Source: AC-32 sp963717475 (GTDB lineage: Bacteria > Actinomycetota > Thermoleophilia > Gaiellales > Gaiellaceae). From it: DNA of 64,000 bases. Made by a program: the position numbers and the translations under genes. Location: NCBI GenBank assembly GCA_963717475.1, contig OY970337.1, positions 2,542,001-2,606,000 on the forward strand. The letters are read 5' to 3'. This document shows, one piece after another, positions 7,945-16,261 of this stretch; within the stretch, counting starts at the first letter, position 1, and every line of letters begins with the position of its first letter. The notes beneath the pieces are model-generated. The model did not search any database. It was not told where the DNA came from and saw only the letters and a list, made by a program, of their open reading frames with translations.

Positions 7945-9057
7945 GTGATTTTGAAGGCGCTCTTCTGGGCGAGCCTGGGCGGGCTCGCGTGGACCCACGT
8001 CGGCTACCCCGTAGCAGCCGCAGGGCTCAGGCAGCTCAGGCGGCGCGAGATCGACAAGCAGGACATCACGCCGACCGTGACGCTGATCGTCCCCGCGCAC
8101 GACGAGGAGGACGTGATCGGCGCTCGGGTCGAGAACCTGCTCGAGCTCGACTACCCGGCCGACAAGCTCCAGCTGGTCGTTGCCTCGGACGGCTCGACCG
8201 ACCGGACGCACGAGATCGTGCAGAGCTTCGACGGGCGGGTCCGCCTGCTCGAGTGCGACCGCGGCGGGAAGCTGCCGACGATGAACGCCGCCGTCCGGCA
8301 AACCGACAGCGACATCGTCGCCTTCGGGGACGCGAACGCGACCTGGGCTCCCGACGCGCTGCGCAAGCTCGTCCGCAGCTTCGCCGACCCCGAGGTCGCC
8401 TACGTCTGCGGGCAGGTGCGCTTCCAGCGCGAGGACGGTACGAACAAAGAGGGCCTCTACTGGCGGTACGAGATGTGGCTGCGGGCCAGCGAGTCCGCGC
8501 TCGGCTCGATCACCGGCGGCAACGGCGCGATCTACGCCGTCAGGCGAGACGACTACGTCGAGTGGCCCTTCGGCCACGACCTCGGCTTCCCCGCGCTGAT
8601 GGTGCAACGGGGCCGGCGCGCGGTCTACGACCACGAGGCGCTCGCCTTCGAGAAGCCGAGCAAGGACAACGAGGACGAGTTCCGCCGCAAGGTGCGGATG
8701 CTGCCGTGGTCGTGGCGGCACCTCTTCGAGGCGGGAAGCCTCAAAGGCCAGCCGCCGCTCTACCTCGCGGAGCTCCTCTCGCACCGCGTCCTGCGCTACG
8801 CGAGCGGCTTCCTGCACGTCGCGCTGCTCGCGACGAGCATCGCCCTCGTGGGCGAGGGCTGGCCGTATCAGGCCGCTCTCGCCGCTCAGGCGGCCTGGCT
8901 CGCGCTCGCCGCTGCCGGCCGTCTGCGGCTTCCGATTCCGGGAGCCGGGATCGCGTACTACTACCTCCTGATGAGCTCGGCGACGGTCGCCGCGCTCGGG
9001 CGCTACCTCCGTGAGGGCGCGCCGCTGATGTGGGAGAAAGCGGAGGGGACCCGCTAG
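7945..9057 (+). CDS. Glycosyltransferase family 2 with C-terminal membrane helices
   Basis: The 370-residue protein begins with a short hydrophobic segment and then a GT-A domain: TVTLIVPAHDEEDVIGARV, VVASDGSTDRTHEIV, and FGDANATWAPDALR (DxN at the usual DxD site). ITGGNGAIYAVRR follows, which is the acceptor loop, then a KVRMLPWSWRHL segment (Q/R-x-x-R-W-like). Three to four hydrophobic helices close the protein. This layout is that of processive or membrane-embedded GT2 enzymes such as those making hyaluronan-like or EPS chains. GTG 7945 is preferred over further upstream codons because they lie inside the hydrolase gene and because a -10 box sits six bases before it. Confidence 0.85.
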   Translation: MILKALFWASLGGLAWTHVGYPVAAAGLRQLRRREIDKQDITPTVTLIVPAHDEEDVIGARVENLLELDYPADKLQLVVASDGSTDRTHEIVQSFDGRVRLLECDRGGKLPTMNAAVRQTDSDIVAFGDANATWAPDALRKLVRSFADPEVAYVCGQVRFQREDGTNKEGLYWRYEMWLRASESALGSITGGNGAIYAVRRDDYVEWPFGHDLGFPALMVQRGRRAVYDHEALAFEKPSKDNEDEFRRKVRMLPWSWRHLFEAGSLKGQPPLYLAELLSHRVLRYASGFLHVALLATSIALVGEGWPYQAALAAQAAWLALAAAGRLRLPIPGAGIAYYYLLMSSATVAALGRYLREGAPLMWEKAEGTR

Positions 9058-9070
9058 CCGGAACGGTTTC

Positions 9071-9076
9071 TAGCCT
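9071..9076 (+). promoter_or_regulatory. Predicted -10 box (leaderless)
   Basis: TAGCCT lies six bases before ATG 9083. The same hexamer and spacing occur before the gene at 6999. This favours ATG 9083 over the GTG three bases upstream. Confidence 0.5.
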
Positions 9077-9082
9077 TTTGTG

Positions 9083-10513
9083 ATGCGTCGTTACGGGGTC
9101 TTGTTGGTGGTCGTGTCTCTGCTCGTGCTCCTTCTCTGGGGGTGCGGCGGAAGTAGCAAGCGCGCTCAGCCGCAGGGCCACCGCTCGTCTCCGGCCTCTC
9201 TGCGCCCGCCGCCGAAGCCGAAACCGAAGCCCAAGCCGAAAAAGCCCTCCTGGGTGCGCGTGATCGTGCAAGACGGCGACCTGAGCACCCGCGTGCCGGA
9301 CGCCGTCGTCCGCGTGCTGGGCAGGCCCGGAAAGACCAACCGCCACGGCGTCGCGCGCATCCTCCTCCCGCACCGCGGCCGCCTCGTCACGACCGTCGCG
9401 AAGCGCGGCTACGACCCGTACAAGCAGCGCCTGCGCTTCACGAACCGCCCGCTCGTGGCCGTCCGGGTCTTCCAGACGAAGCTGCAGTGGTCGATGTACG
9501 GCGCGTCGGCGCACCGCACGCAGCAGCAGCCGTACATCCGCATCCGGCCGCCGTTCCGCCTGGTCTGGAGCAAGCCGGTCGGCGCGCTGATCGAGTTCCC
9601 GGCCGTGGTCTCGGACGAGGTCGCGTTCGTCTCCAACTTCCGCGGCGTCGTGCGCGCGTTCTCGATGCGCACCGGGGGAACCGTCTGGCGCAGGGCCACG
9701 CCGCACGGGAAGATGGCCGCATCGCCGGCGGTCTTCGGCAAGGTGCTCGTCGTCCATGGGATGGACGGCCACGTCTGGGTGCTCGACCGCTACAACGGGC
9801 GCGTCCTCTGGACGTACTACACGGGCTCGCCGATCGAGTCCTCGCCGGTCGTCGTCGACGGAGTCGACTACTTCGGCAACTGGGCGGGCCGGGTCTACGC
9901 TCTCGACCTCCGGACGCACCGCGCGCGCTGGACGTACGGCTCCGGGTACAAGATCACCTCCAGCGCTGCGGTGGTGAAGGGCACGGTCTACATCGGCGAC
10001 TACGGTGGGCAGCTGCTCGCGCTCTCGAAGCGGAACGGGCACCTGCGCTGGTCCGGCTCCGTCGGCGGGCGCATCTACGGAACGCCCGCGGTCGCGAACG
10101 GGCGCATCTTCGTGCCGTCGTCCACCGGCGGCTCGCTGACCGCCTTTTCGACGCGAGGCAGCCGCCTCTGGTCGGTCGGCACGGGCGCCTACGTCTACGC
10201 GTCGCCCGCGGTCTGGAACGGACGCGTCTACGTCGGCTCCTACACCGGTGTCTTCTACTGCCTCTCGGCGGCGAGCGGTGGGCGAATCTGGGCGTTCCCC
10301 ACGGGAGGCGCGATCGGCGGTGCGTCGTCGATCGTGGACGGGATCGTCTACTTCGCCAACCGCCAGCACCGGATCTACGGGCTGAACGCGCGGACCGGCC
10401 GCCAGGTCTTCCGCTTCCCCGATGGCGCCTTCGTGCCGGTCTCGGGCAACGGGCGCCGCCTCCTCCTGCACGGTTTCTCGCGGCTCTACGCCGTCGAGCC
10501 CCGGCATAGATGA
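9083..10513 (+). CDS. Lipoprotein-like PQQ-type beta-propeller with N-terminal regulatory-like domain
   Basis: The 476-residue product has a hydrophobic leader ending LLLWGCGGSS, a possible though unusual lipobox (W before G-C), then a basic Pro/Lys-rich linker (about residues 30-55). A small beta domain follows (VPDAVVRVLGRPGKTNRHG ... residues about 60-110) that resembles carboxypeptidase-regulatory-like or PEGA-like folds. The rest is a beta-propeller with repeated units such as GRVLWTYYTG, HRARWTYGSG, GHLRWSGSVG and GGRIWAFPTG, as in PQQ-dehydrogenase or BamB-type repeats. No catalytic PQQ-binding residues can be named. It overlaps a second propeller gene. A surface scaffold or sensor role in polysaccharide export is a guess. 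Confidence 0.8.
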   Translation: MRRYGVLLVVVSLLVLLLWGCGGSSKRAQPQGHRSSPASLRPPPKPKPKPKPKKPSWVRVIVQDGDLSTRVPDAVVRVLGRPGKTNRHGVARILLPHRGRLVTTVAKRGYDPYKQRLRFTNRPLVAVRVFQTKLQWSMYGASAHRTQQQPYIRIRPPFRLVWSKPVGALIEFPAVVSDEVAFVSNFRGVVRAFSMRTGGTVWRRATPHGKMAASPAVFGKVLVVHGMDGHVWVLDRYNGRVLWTYYTGSPIESSPVVVDGVDYFGNWAGRVYALDLRTHRARWTYGSGYKITSSAAVVKGTVYIGDYGGQLLALSKRNGHLRWSGSVGGRIYGTPAVANGRIFVPSSTGGSLTAFSTRGSRLWSVGTGAYVYASPAVWNGRVYVGSYTGVFYCLSAASGGRIWAFPTGGAIGGASSIVDGIVYFANRQHRIYGLNARTGRQVFRFPDGAFVPVSGNGRRLLLHGFSRLYAVEPRHR

Positions 10514-11763
10514 AGCGCGTCCTGATCGCGGTCGCGGCCGTCGTCGTCCTCGTGATCGCCGGCCTCGTCGCGTACGGCCTCTATGTGCGGCACCAGGGAC
10601 GCGACGTGCGCGGCTCCACGGTCGAGTTCGTGACGACGCAGGAGAAGAAGAAGCCGCCGAAGCTGCCGCCGAAGATTCTCTGGCCGACCTACCGCTACGA
10701 CGCCGCGCGCAACGGGGCGCCCGACGGCATCCCCGCCGCGATCTACCCGCCGTTCAGGCCGCACTGGTTCTTCCGCGGCCGAGATCTGGTCGAGTTCCCG
10801 CCGACGATCGCGTACGGCCGGCTCTACTTCTCGAATGCGAAAGGGAAGCTGTTCGCGGTCGACACGAAGCTGCACGGCGCGGTCTGGCAGTACTGGACCG
10901 GGCGCTGCACGGCGGCAACGCCCGCGGTCGACAACCACACGGTCTTCATGACTTTCCTGAACAAGCCGCCGTGCAACGCGACGCGCTCCGGGCTCGACGG
11001 CGAGACGGTCGCGCTCGATGCCGACACGGGCAAGGTGCGCTGGCTCGTGCGGATGGGTCCGACCGAGTCGTCGCCGCTCGTCGTCGGCAAGCTCGTCTAC
11101 GTCGGCGACTGGCGCGGCAAGGTCTACGCGCTGAACGCGCGGACCGGCCGCACCGTCTGGAGCTTCCAGACCGGTAACAAGGTCAAGGACGCGATGGCCT
11201 ACGCGGGCGGCAAGGTCTACTTCGGCTCCTACGACAGCCACGTCTACGCGCTGAATGCGCGCACCGGGAAGCTCGTCTGGAAGTCGGGCTCGCAGCGGCG
11301 CCTGGGCGCGAGTGGAACGTTCTACTCGACCCCCGCCGTCGCCTACGACCGCGTCTACATCGGCTCGACCGACGGCAAGATGTACTCCTTCGGCGCGTCG
11401 AGCGGGAAGCTGCGCTGGTCGCAGTCGACCGGCAGTTACGTCTACAGCTCGCCCGCCGTCTGGAACCAGCGCGTCTACGCGGGCTCTTACGACCACTACT
11501 TCTACTGCTTCGACGCCGCCACCGGCGACGTGCGCTGGAAGTTCAAGTCGAACGGCCCGATCTCCGGCTCGGCGGTCGTGATCAACGGCGTCGTCTACTT
11601 CTCGAGCTTCAAGGGCCGTACCTACGCGCTCGACGCGCGCACCGGCAAGCAGCTCTGGTTCTTCCGCCGCGGCAAGTACGGGGCGGTCGTAGCCGACCGG
11701 GAGTGGCTCTACCTGGTCGGGTACGCGCGGGTCTTCGCGATGGCGCCCAAGGGCCGCCGGTAA
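10510..11763 (+). CDS. PQQ-type beta-propeller protein, membrane-anchored
   Basis: The 417-residue product has an N-terminal membrane helix (residues about 3-25) and a propeller of repeats ending in GKVRWLVRMG, GRTVWSFQTG, GKLVWKSGSQ, GKLRWSQSTG, GDVRWKFKSN and GKQLWFFRRG. It lacks the N-terminal extra domain of its upstream neighbour but has matching blades and the same YxPTYRYDAARNG-like entry region, so the two are tandem paralogues. They are translationally coupled (ATGA). Both lie just upstream of the Wzz-like gene. The protein is probably extracytoplasmic. No enzyme function can be assigned. Confidence 0.82.
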   Translation: MKRVLIAVAAVVVLVIAGLVAYGLYVRHQGRDVRGSTVEFVTTQEKKKPPKLPPKILWPTYRYDAARNGAPDGIPAAIYPPFRPHWFFRGRDLVEFPPTIAYGRLYFSNAKGKLFAVDTKLHGAVWQYWTGRCTAATPAVDNHTVFMTFLNKPPCNATRSGLDGETVALDADTGKVRWLVRMGPTESSPLVVGKLVYVGDWRGKVYALNARTGRTVWSFQTGNKVKDAMAYAGGKVYFGSYDSHVYALNARTGKLVWKSGSQRRLGASGTFYSTPAVAYDRVYIGSTDGKMYSFGASSGKLRWSQSTGSYVYSSPAVWNQRVYAGSYDHYFYCFDAATGDVRWKFKSNGPISGSAVVINGVVYFSSFKGRTYALDARTGKQLWFFRRGKYGAVVADREWLYLVGYARVFAMAPKGRR

Positions 11764-11766
11764 AGT
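11761..11766 (+). promoter_or_regulatory. Predicted -10 box (leaderless)
   Basis: TAAAGT begins with the stop codon of the propeller gene and is followed, seven bases later, by ATG 11774. It would drive the small leader frame and the Wzz-like gene. Confidence 0.45.
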
Positions 11767-11773
11767 CGCGCCA

Positions 11774-11848
11774 ATGAGCGTAGGCTCGACGGAGCTCATC
11801 AGAGAGCGGAGGCGTCGGCTTTGCCGACGCCGGAAGCGGGCAATTTGA
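11774..11848 (+). CDS. Possible 24-residue Arg-rich leader peptide before the Wzz-like gene
   Basis: A short frame starts at ATG 11774, seven bases after a -10-like hexamer, and encodes MSVGSTELIRERRRRLC and a further basic tail. Its TGA stop (11846-11848) overlaps a TTG codon (11845) that is in frame with the Wzz-like gene, giving the same four-base coupling seen elsewhere in the operon. It could be a translated leader that couples initiation of the downstream gene, or the true N-terminus of the Wzz-like protein separated by an indel. Only sequence context supports it. Confidence 0.35.
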   Translation: MSVGSTELIRERRRRLCRRRKRAI

Positions 11849-12693
11849 CGAGCACGCGAGAGCGGCCCACGCAGCGCGACGACTTGCCCGACCTCGACGC
11901 CGAGCGCGAGGTCGACCTCCGCGGCTACTGGAACACCCTCGCCTCGCGCTGGTGGCTGCCCGCCGCGGGCCTCGTCATCGGGATCGTGGTCGGCCTCCTC
12001 GTCTCGGTCGGGGGCAACCAGGTCTACACCGCGAAGACGAGCGTCTACCTCGGCCAGCCGCTTTCGCCGGGCGGCTCGTTCCAGCTCCAGAGCGTCGCGA
12101 CGAACCCGTCGACGGTCGGGACGATCATCCACAGCGAGGCAGCGCTGCGCCAGGCGGCTCGCGCGGCGGGCATGCCGGTGGCGAAGCTGCGGGGCCACGT
12201 CACGTCGCGAGCGGTCGCCGGCTCGCTCACGAAGCTCGGCCAGACGCCGCTCGTCCTGATCAGCGTCACCAGCCCGCGCCCGCGCCAGGCCCAGGTCGCG
12301 GCGAACACGCTTGCGAAGCTCGTCATCCAGCAGACGTCCACGTACGTGAACACGCTGATCCAGAGCCTCGGAAGCCAGATTGCCGGGTACACGAAGTCGC
12401 TCGACGCGATCGACAGCAGCCTCAAGTCGAGCGGGCTCTCCGGAACCGACAAGTTGGTCGCTTCCATCCAGCGCGCGCAGATCGTCGACCAGCTGACGAC
12501 GGCGAAGCAGCAGCTTGCGGTCGCGAAGGAGGTCGAGCTCGGGCGGCAGGTGACCTTCGCGCGCGCGGCCAAGACGACCGCCCGCAGCCGCCGCAATACC
12601 GTGATCGTGGCCGCGCTGATCGGCCTGCTGATCGGCATCTTCGCCGCGCTCCTCTGGGAGCCGGTGGGCAGGATCGTCCGCAAGCCCGCCTAA
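11821..12693 (+). CDS. Wzz/YveK-type chain-length determinant-like membrane protein
   Basis: The 290-residue product has a Wzz-like plan: VDLRGYWNTLASRWWLPAAG leads into the first membrane helix (about residues 42-62), then an extracytoplasmic region with YTAKTSVYLGQPLSPGG, a long helical part (residues about 150-240), and a second helix near the end (about 260-280), followed by a short basic tail. There is no attached tyrosine kinase domain. GGAGG at 11808-11812 lies eight bases before TTG 11821, which favours that start; TTG 11845 is an alternative that overlaps the stop of the small upstream frame. Wzz proteins set polymer length with Wzy and flippase partners. Confidence 0.8.
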   Translation: MPTPEAGNLTSTRERPTQRDDLPDLDAEREVDLRGYWNTLASRWWLPAAGLVIGIVVGLLVSVGGNQVYTAKTSVYLGQPLSPGGSFQLQSVATNPSTVGTIIHSEAALRQAARAAGMPVAKLRGHVTSRAVAGSLTKLGQTPLVLISVTSPRPRQAQVAANTLAKLVIQQTSTYVNTLIQSLGSQIAGYTKSLDAIDSSLKSSGLSGTDKLVASIQRAQIVDQLTTAKQQLAVAKEVELGRQVTFARAAKTTARSRRNTVIVAALIGLLIGIFAALLWEPVGRIVRKPA

Positions 12694-12702
12694 CTAGGAG
12701 GC

Positions 12703-13668
12703 ATGCTCGACGGCAAGCGAGTGGCCGTCGTCGTGCCCGCGCACGACGAGGAAAAACTGATCGCGGAGACGGTCGCATCGATCCCTGAGTTCGTCGACCG
12801 GATCCTGGTCGTGGACGACGCCTCGCGCGACCGCACGGCCGAGGTCGTGCGCGGCCTGGCGGACCCGCGGGTCGAGCTCGTCTCCCACGAGCGCAACCTC
12901 GGCGTCGGCGCCGCGATCATCAGCGGCTACAAGCGTGCGCTCGCCGAGCGGATCGACGTGACCGCGGTCATGGCGGCCGACGCGCAGATGGACCCCGCCG
13001 ACCTCGAGACGCTCTGTGCGCCGGTCGCGCGCAGGGAGGTCGACTACGCGAAGGCGAACCGGCTCTTCACCGGTCAGGCCTGGGAGGTGATTCCGCGCTA
13101 CCGGTACCTCGGCAACGCGCTCCTGAGCCTGCTGACCAAGATCGCGTCGGGCTACTGGCACGTGGCCGACTCGCAGTCGGGCTACACGGCGATCTCGCTC
13201 GAGATGCTCGAGCTGCTCGACCTCGACCGCATCTACAAGCGCTACGGCTTCCCGAACGACATGCTCGTCCACCTGAACATCTGGAACGCGCGTGTCCGCG
13301 ACTACCCGTCGCGGCCGATCTACGGGGTCGGCGAGCGCTCGGGGATCCGACTGCGAAAGGTGGTGCCGACGATCTCCTGGCTGCTCGTGAAGGGATTCTT
13401 CTGGCGGCTGCGCGAGAAGTACGTGATCCGCGACTTCCACCCGCTCGTCTTCTTCTACCTGATGGGCTTCGGGATGGGCATCCTCGGGCTCGGGCTCGGA
13501 ATCGCGGTGATCGTCGAGCGCGCGCTCGGCCACCAGATCACCGCCGGGACCGTGGTGCTCGTGGCGCTGCTGCTCATCTTCGGCTCGCAGTTCTCGCTGT
13601 TCGCGATGTGGTTCGACATGGAGTCGAACAAGGACCTCGGCGGCCGCGGCCGCAGAAGGACCGACTAG
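12703..13668 (+). CDS. DPM1-like glycosyltransferase family 2 with two membrane helices
   Basis: The 321-residue protein is a GT-A enzyme like dolichol/polyprenyl-phosphate mannose synthases: VAVVVPAHDEEKLIAETV, ILVVDDASRDRTAEVV, AADAQMDPADLETL (DxQ/DxD region), then DSQSGYTAISLEML. Two hydrophobic helices follow (about residues 245-310). AGGAGG lies immediately upstream of ATG 12703, with only one base between them, which is unusually close. Such enzymes transfer a sugar to polyprenyl phosphate for later use outside the membrane. It is followed by a tiny membrane-protein gene. Confidence 0.85.
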   Translation: MLDGKRVAVVVPAHDEEKLIAETVASIPEFVDRILVVDDASRDRTAEVVRGLADPRVELVSHERNLGVGAAIISGYKRALAERIDVTAVMAADAQMDPADLETLCAPVARREVDYAKANRLFTGQAWEVIPRYRYLGNALLSLLTKIASGYWHVADSQSGYTAISLEMLELLDLDRIYKRYGFPNDMLVHLNIWNARVRDYPSRPIYGVGERSGIRLRKVVPTISWLLVKGFFWRLREKYVIRDFHPLVFFYLMGFGMGILGLGLGIAVIVERALGHQITAGTVVLVALLLIFGSQFSLFAMWFDMESNKDLGGRGRRRTD

Positions 13669-13705
13669 CGGTTAGAGAATTGCGGGTGCGGGAACCAGCG
13701 CGCCC

Positions 13706-13849
13706 ATGCTCGTACTCCTTCTATTGCTGGCAGCACTCGTGATCCTCGGGGTCGTGCTCGCCGTCACCGTGATCAAGTGGCTGTTCATCCTGGCCGTCGT
13801 TGCAGCGCTGTGCTGGGTGATCATGTTCTTCGTGCGGCGCACGGCCTGA
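13706..13849 (+). CDS. 47-residue membrane protein
   Basis: The frame begins at ATG 13706, opens MLVLLLLLAALVILGVV and is almost wholly hydrophobic, with a lysine in the middle and a basic FVRRTA end, so it may form two short helices. It fits the gap between two glycosyltransferase genes on the same strand. No family can be named with confidence. The strong hydrophobic periodicity, ATG start and basic cytoplasmic end argue for a real gene, but no ribosome site is obvious. Confidence 0.5.
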   Translation: MLVLLLLLAALVILGVVLAVTVIKWLFILAVVAALCWVIMFFVRRTA

Positions 13850-13904
13850 GCCTGACGCCCTAGCGCGCAGGAAGATCGCGCCGCTCCCGGAAAGCGACGC
13901 TGTC

Positions 13905-14933
13905 TTGAAGGTCGTCGTCTTCACGACGTCGTATCCGCGCCACGCGGACGATTTCGCGGGCCGGTTCGTCTCGGACCCGGTCGAGCGTCTGCGGGCGCGC
14001 GGGCTCGAGGTCGAGGTGGTGCACCCCGGCGTCTACAAGGACTACGGCGTCGCCTACCAGGGTGGCGGGATCATGCATGCGGTCAGGCGCCGGCCCTGGA
14101 TCGCGCCGCTGCTCGCGGTTTCCATGATCCGCGCGCTGCGGCGGGCGGCGCGCGACGCCGACCTCGTGCACGCGATGTGGCTCGCCGGCGGCGTCGTCGC
14201 GCTCTTCTCGGGGAAGCCGTTCGTGGTCAGCCTGCTCGGCTCGATCTCCGGCGGCGCGCTCGACGACTTCGCCCTGATGCGCAAGCGGCCGAGGCTCGTG
14301 CGCTTCATCTGCCACCGGGCGCGCGCGACGATCTGCATCTCCGAGGCGCTCGTCGAGTCAGCGCGGGAGGCCGGAATCCGGAACATCCGCTTCATCCCGA
14401 TCGGGATCGAGATCCCCGAGACGGTCGGCGAGGAGGCCGACCCGCCGGAGGTCTTCTACACGGGCCGCCTCTCGCGCGAGAAGGGCGTCGAGGATTTGGC
14501 GGCCGCCCGCGAGGGCCTCAACCTGATCGTCTCCGGCGACGGGCCGCTGCGGTCCTTGTTCCCCGACGCGCTCGGCTTCATCTCGCGCGCCGAGCTCGAG
14601 GAGCGCTACCGGCGGGCTGCGGTCGTCGTCGTTCCCTCGCGGAGTGAGGGCTTCGGCGTCGTCTGCGCGGAGGCGATGGCGCACGGCAAGGCCGTGGTCG
14701 CGGGCGCGACCGGCGGCCTGCTCGGCCTCGTGCGGGACGGCGAGACCGGCCTGCTCGTCGAGCCCGGGAACCCGAAGGAGCTCCGCGCCGCGATCGACCG
14801 CCTCCTCGCCGACCCGGCGCTACGGAAGCGCCTGGGCGAAAACGCGCGCGCCTGGATCACCGAGCTCTGCTCGTGGGACAAGGTCATCGCCGAGACGATC
14901 GAGACCTACGAGCAGGCGCTCGGACGCCGGTGA
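13905..14933 (+). CDS. Glycosyltransferase family 4 (GT-B), paralogue of the 2245 gene
   Basis: The 342-residue product begins MKVVVFTTSYPRHADDFAG at TTG 13905. Donor-side motifs are YTGRLSREKGVEDLAAAREG and SRSEGFGVVCAEAMAHGKAV, with the two glutamates of the E-x7-E element present. It aligns by eye over its length with the protein at 2245-3255, including the conserved LVHAHWLPTG/LVHAMWLAGG acceptor-side segment. The next gene overlaps its stop. Substrate is unknown. Confidence 0.85.
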   Translation: MKVVVFTTSYPRHADDFAGRFVSDPVERLRARGLEVEVVHPGVYKDYGVAYQGGGIMHAVRRRPWIAPLLAVSMIRALRRAARDADLVHAMWLAGGVVALFSGKPFVVSLLGSISGGALDDFALMRKRPRLVRFICHRARATICISEALVESAREAGIRNIRFIPIGIEIPETVGEEADPPEVFYTGRLSREKGVEDLAAAREGLNLIVSGDGPLRSLFPDALGFISRAELEERYRRAAVVVVPSRSEGFGVVCAEAMAHGKAVVAGATGGLLGLVRDGETGLLVEPGNPKELRAAIDRLLADPALRKRLGENARAWITELCSWDKVIAETIETYEQALGRR

Positions 14934-15460
14934 TCGTCAGGGAGCAGCAGGCCGACGATTACGAGGCGATTCGGCACATCTACGCCGAGGCGTTTCGACG
15001 GCCGCGTTTTCGGCCGCCGCAGAAGCCTGGCTCCCTCCCACCCGAGGTCGGACTGTTCGAGGCGCTGTGGGAGGCAGGCGACGCAATTCCCGAGCTCTCG
15101 TTCACGGCACTGACCGACGGCGCGGTGGTCGGCCACGTTACGGCGAGCCAAGCCACCGTCGCCACTGACCCGGTTGTTGCCGTGGGGCCGATTGGCGTAC
15201 TTCCGGATCATCAAGGCAACGGCATCGGGAGCGCCCTGATGGACGCGCTTCTCGCCGCCGCCGATGCCGCGGACGTGCCGTTGATCGTCCTGCTCGGTGC
15301 GCCGCAGTACTACAGCCGCTTCGGGTTCCGTCCGGCCGAGGAATTGGGCGTGATATCTCCGGAGCCGGAATGGGGAGATGCCTTCCAAGCTCGGCCTCTG
15401 ACCGCGTACACAGAGTCCGTCGCAGGACGGTTTCAGTACGCGTCGGCCTTCTCGTCCTAG
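14930..15460 (+). CDS. GNAT family N-acetyltransferase
   Basis: The 176-residue protein begins at GTG 14930, overlapping the previous stop. It shows the GNAT order of motifs: an N-terminal VREQQADDYEAIRHIYAEAF, then VVGHVTAS, the acetyl-CoA loop VLPDHQGNGIGSALMDAL (Q-x-x-G-x-G/A) and the YYSRFGFRPAEELG end typical of predicted YhbS-like acetyltransferases. The substrate cannot be inferred. An earlier GTG/ATG at 14873 would sit inside the glycosyltransferase and is not used. Confidence 0.85.
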   Translation: MIVREQQADDYEAIRHIYAEAFRRPRFRPPQKPGSLPPEVGLFEALWEAGDAIPELSFTALTDGAVVGHVTASQATVATDPVVAVGPIGVLPDHQGNGIGSALMDALLAAADAADVPLIVLLGAPQYYSRFGFRPAEELGVISPEPEWGDAFQARPLTAYTESVAGRFQYASAFSS

Positions 15461-15483
15461 TCCCTCAGGGTCGATCCGGCGTC

Positions 15484-15954
15484 ATGCGTTCTACGATCCG
15501 TCGGGTGGACGAGTTCGTTCCCCGCGACTTCGACGTGCCTCGGCGGCTCGAGACGCCGCAGTTCGTGCTCGAGCCGCTCGGCCCCGAGCACAACGACCAG
15601 GACTACGACGCGTGGACCTCGTCGGTGAAGCACATCCATGCGACGCCCGGGTGGGAGGGCAGCAGCTGGCCGCGGGAGATGACGCCGGACGAGAACCGGG
15701 CGGACCTACAGCGCCATTCCGACGACTTCCGCAACCGGACGGGGTTCACGTACACGGTGCTCGATCCGGCGAGCCGCGACGTGATCGGGTGCGTCTACAT
15801 CTACCCGCGGCCCGACAGCGACGACGACGCCCGCGTGCACTCGTGGGTACGGGCGAGCCACGCGCAGCTGGACGCCCCGCTCTGGCGCGCCGTAAGTGAT
15901 TGGCTCGCGTCCGACTGGCCGTTCGGCAGCGTCGAGTACGCGCCTCGCGACTAG
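15484..15954 (+). CDS. GNAT-like acetyltransferase, short
   Basis: The 156-residue product reads like a GNAT-fold protein: FVLEPLGPEHNDQDYDAW at the N-terminus, then FTYTVLDPASRDVIGCVYIY in the central strand region and VHSWVRASHAQLDAPLWRAV in place of the acetyl-CoA loop. The classical Q/RxxGxG/A loop is not evident, so it may bind another acyl donor or be an atypical member. A start at ATG 15484 gives the best N-terminus. It stands in a small block of accessory genes between glycan genes. Confidence 0.65.
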   Translation: MRSTIRRVDEFVPRDFDVPRRLETPQFVLEPLGPEHNDQDYDAWTSSVKHIHATPGWEGSSWPREMTPDENRADLQRHSDDFRNRTGFTYTVLDPASRDVIGCVYIYPRPDSDDDARVHSWVRASHAQLDAPLWRAVSDWLASDWPFGSVEYAPRD

Positions 15955-15962
15955 CTCCCCAC

Positions 15963-16250
15963 TCAGAGAGCTTCCGACCCTCGCCAGAACAATCGCCACA
16001 GATGTCCCGGAACGCGGCGCCAGCCTGCGCGTTTGGCCTCTTTGACCGTCACCTTCCCCACGAGCAACACCCCAACGAGTCCCACGACGATCTGGATTCC
16101 CCAGATGACCAGCCGCAAGGTGGAAGCCGATTTGTCGCTGGCCAGGTGACCGTGGTCTCGGAGGATGCTTATGAGGATCTGGGCAAACGGGAACCAGGAC
16201 AAAATCACCAGCAGTACCCCGATGCGCAGCCGGACTAGGTGTGACTGCAT
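15963..16250 (-). CDS. 95-residue two-helix membrane protein
   Basis: The product has two clear hydrophobic segments (about residues 8-28 and 44-66) separated by a short polar loop, then a basic KEAKRAGWRRVPGHLWRLFW tail that would face the cytoplasm. The length and pattern suggest a small inner-membrane protein of unknown role. It lies on the minus strand directly downstream of the flippase-like gene at 16262 (only 11 bases apart) and may be co-transcribed with it. Confidence 0.65.
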   Translation of the reverse strand: MQSHLVRLRIGVLLVILSWFPFAQILISILRDHGHLASDKSASTLRLVIWGIQIVVGLVGVLLVGKVTVKEAKRAGWRRVPGHLWRLFWRGSEAL

Positions 16251-16261
16251 GAGTCATCCAA

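Noticed and set aside
10486..12198. Minus-strand 570-codon frame opposite the propeller genes
   Set aside because: It mirrors the repeats of the real plus-strand propellers and shows no independent motif.
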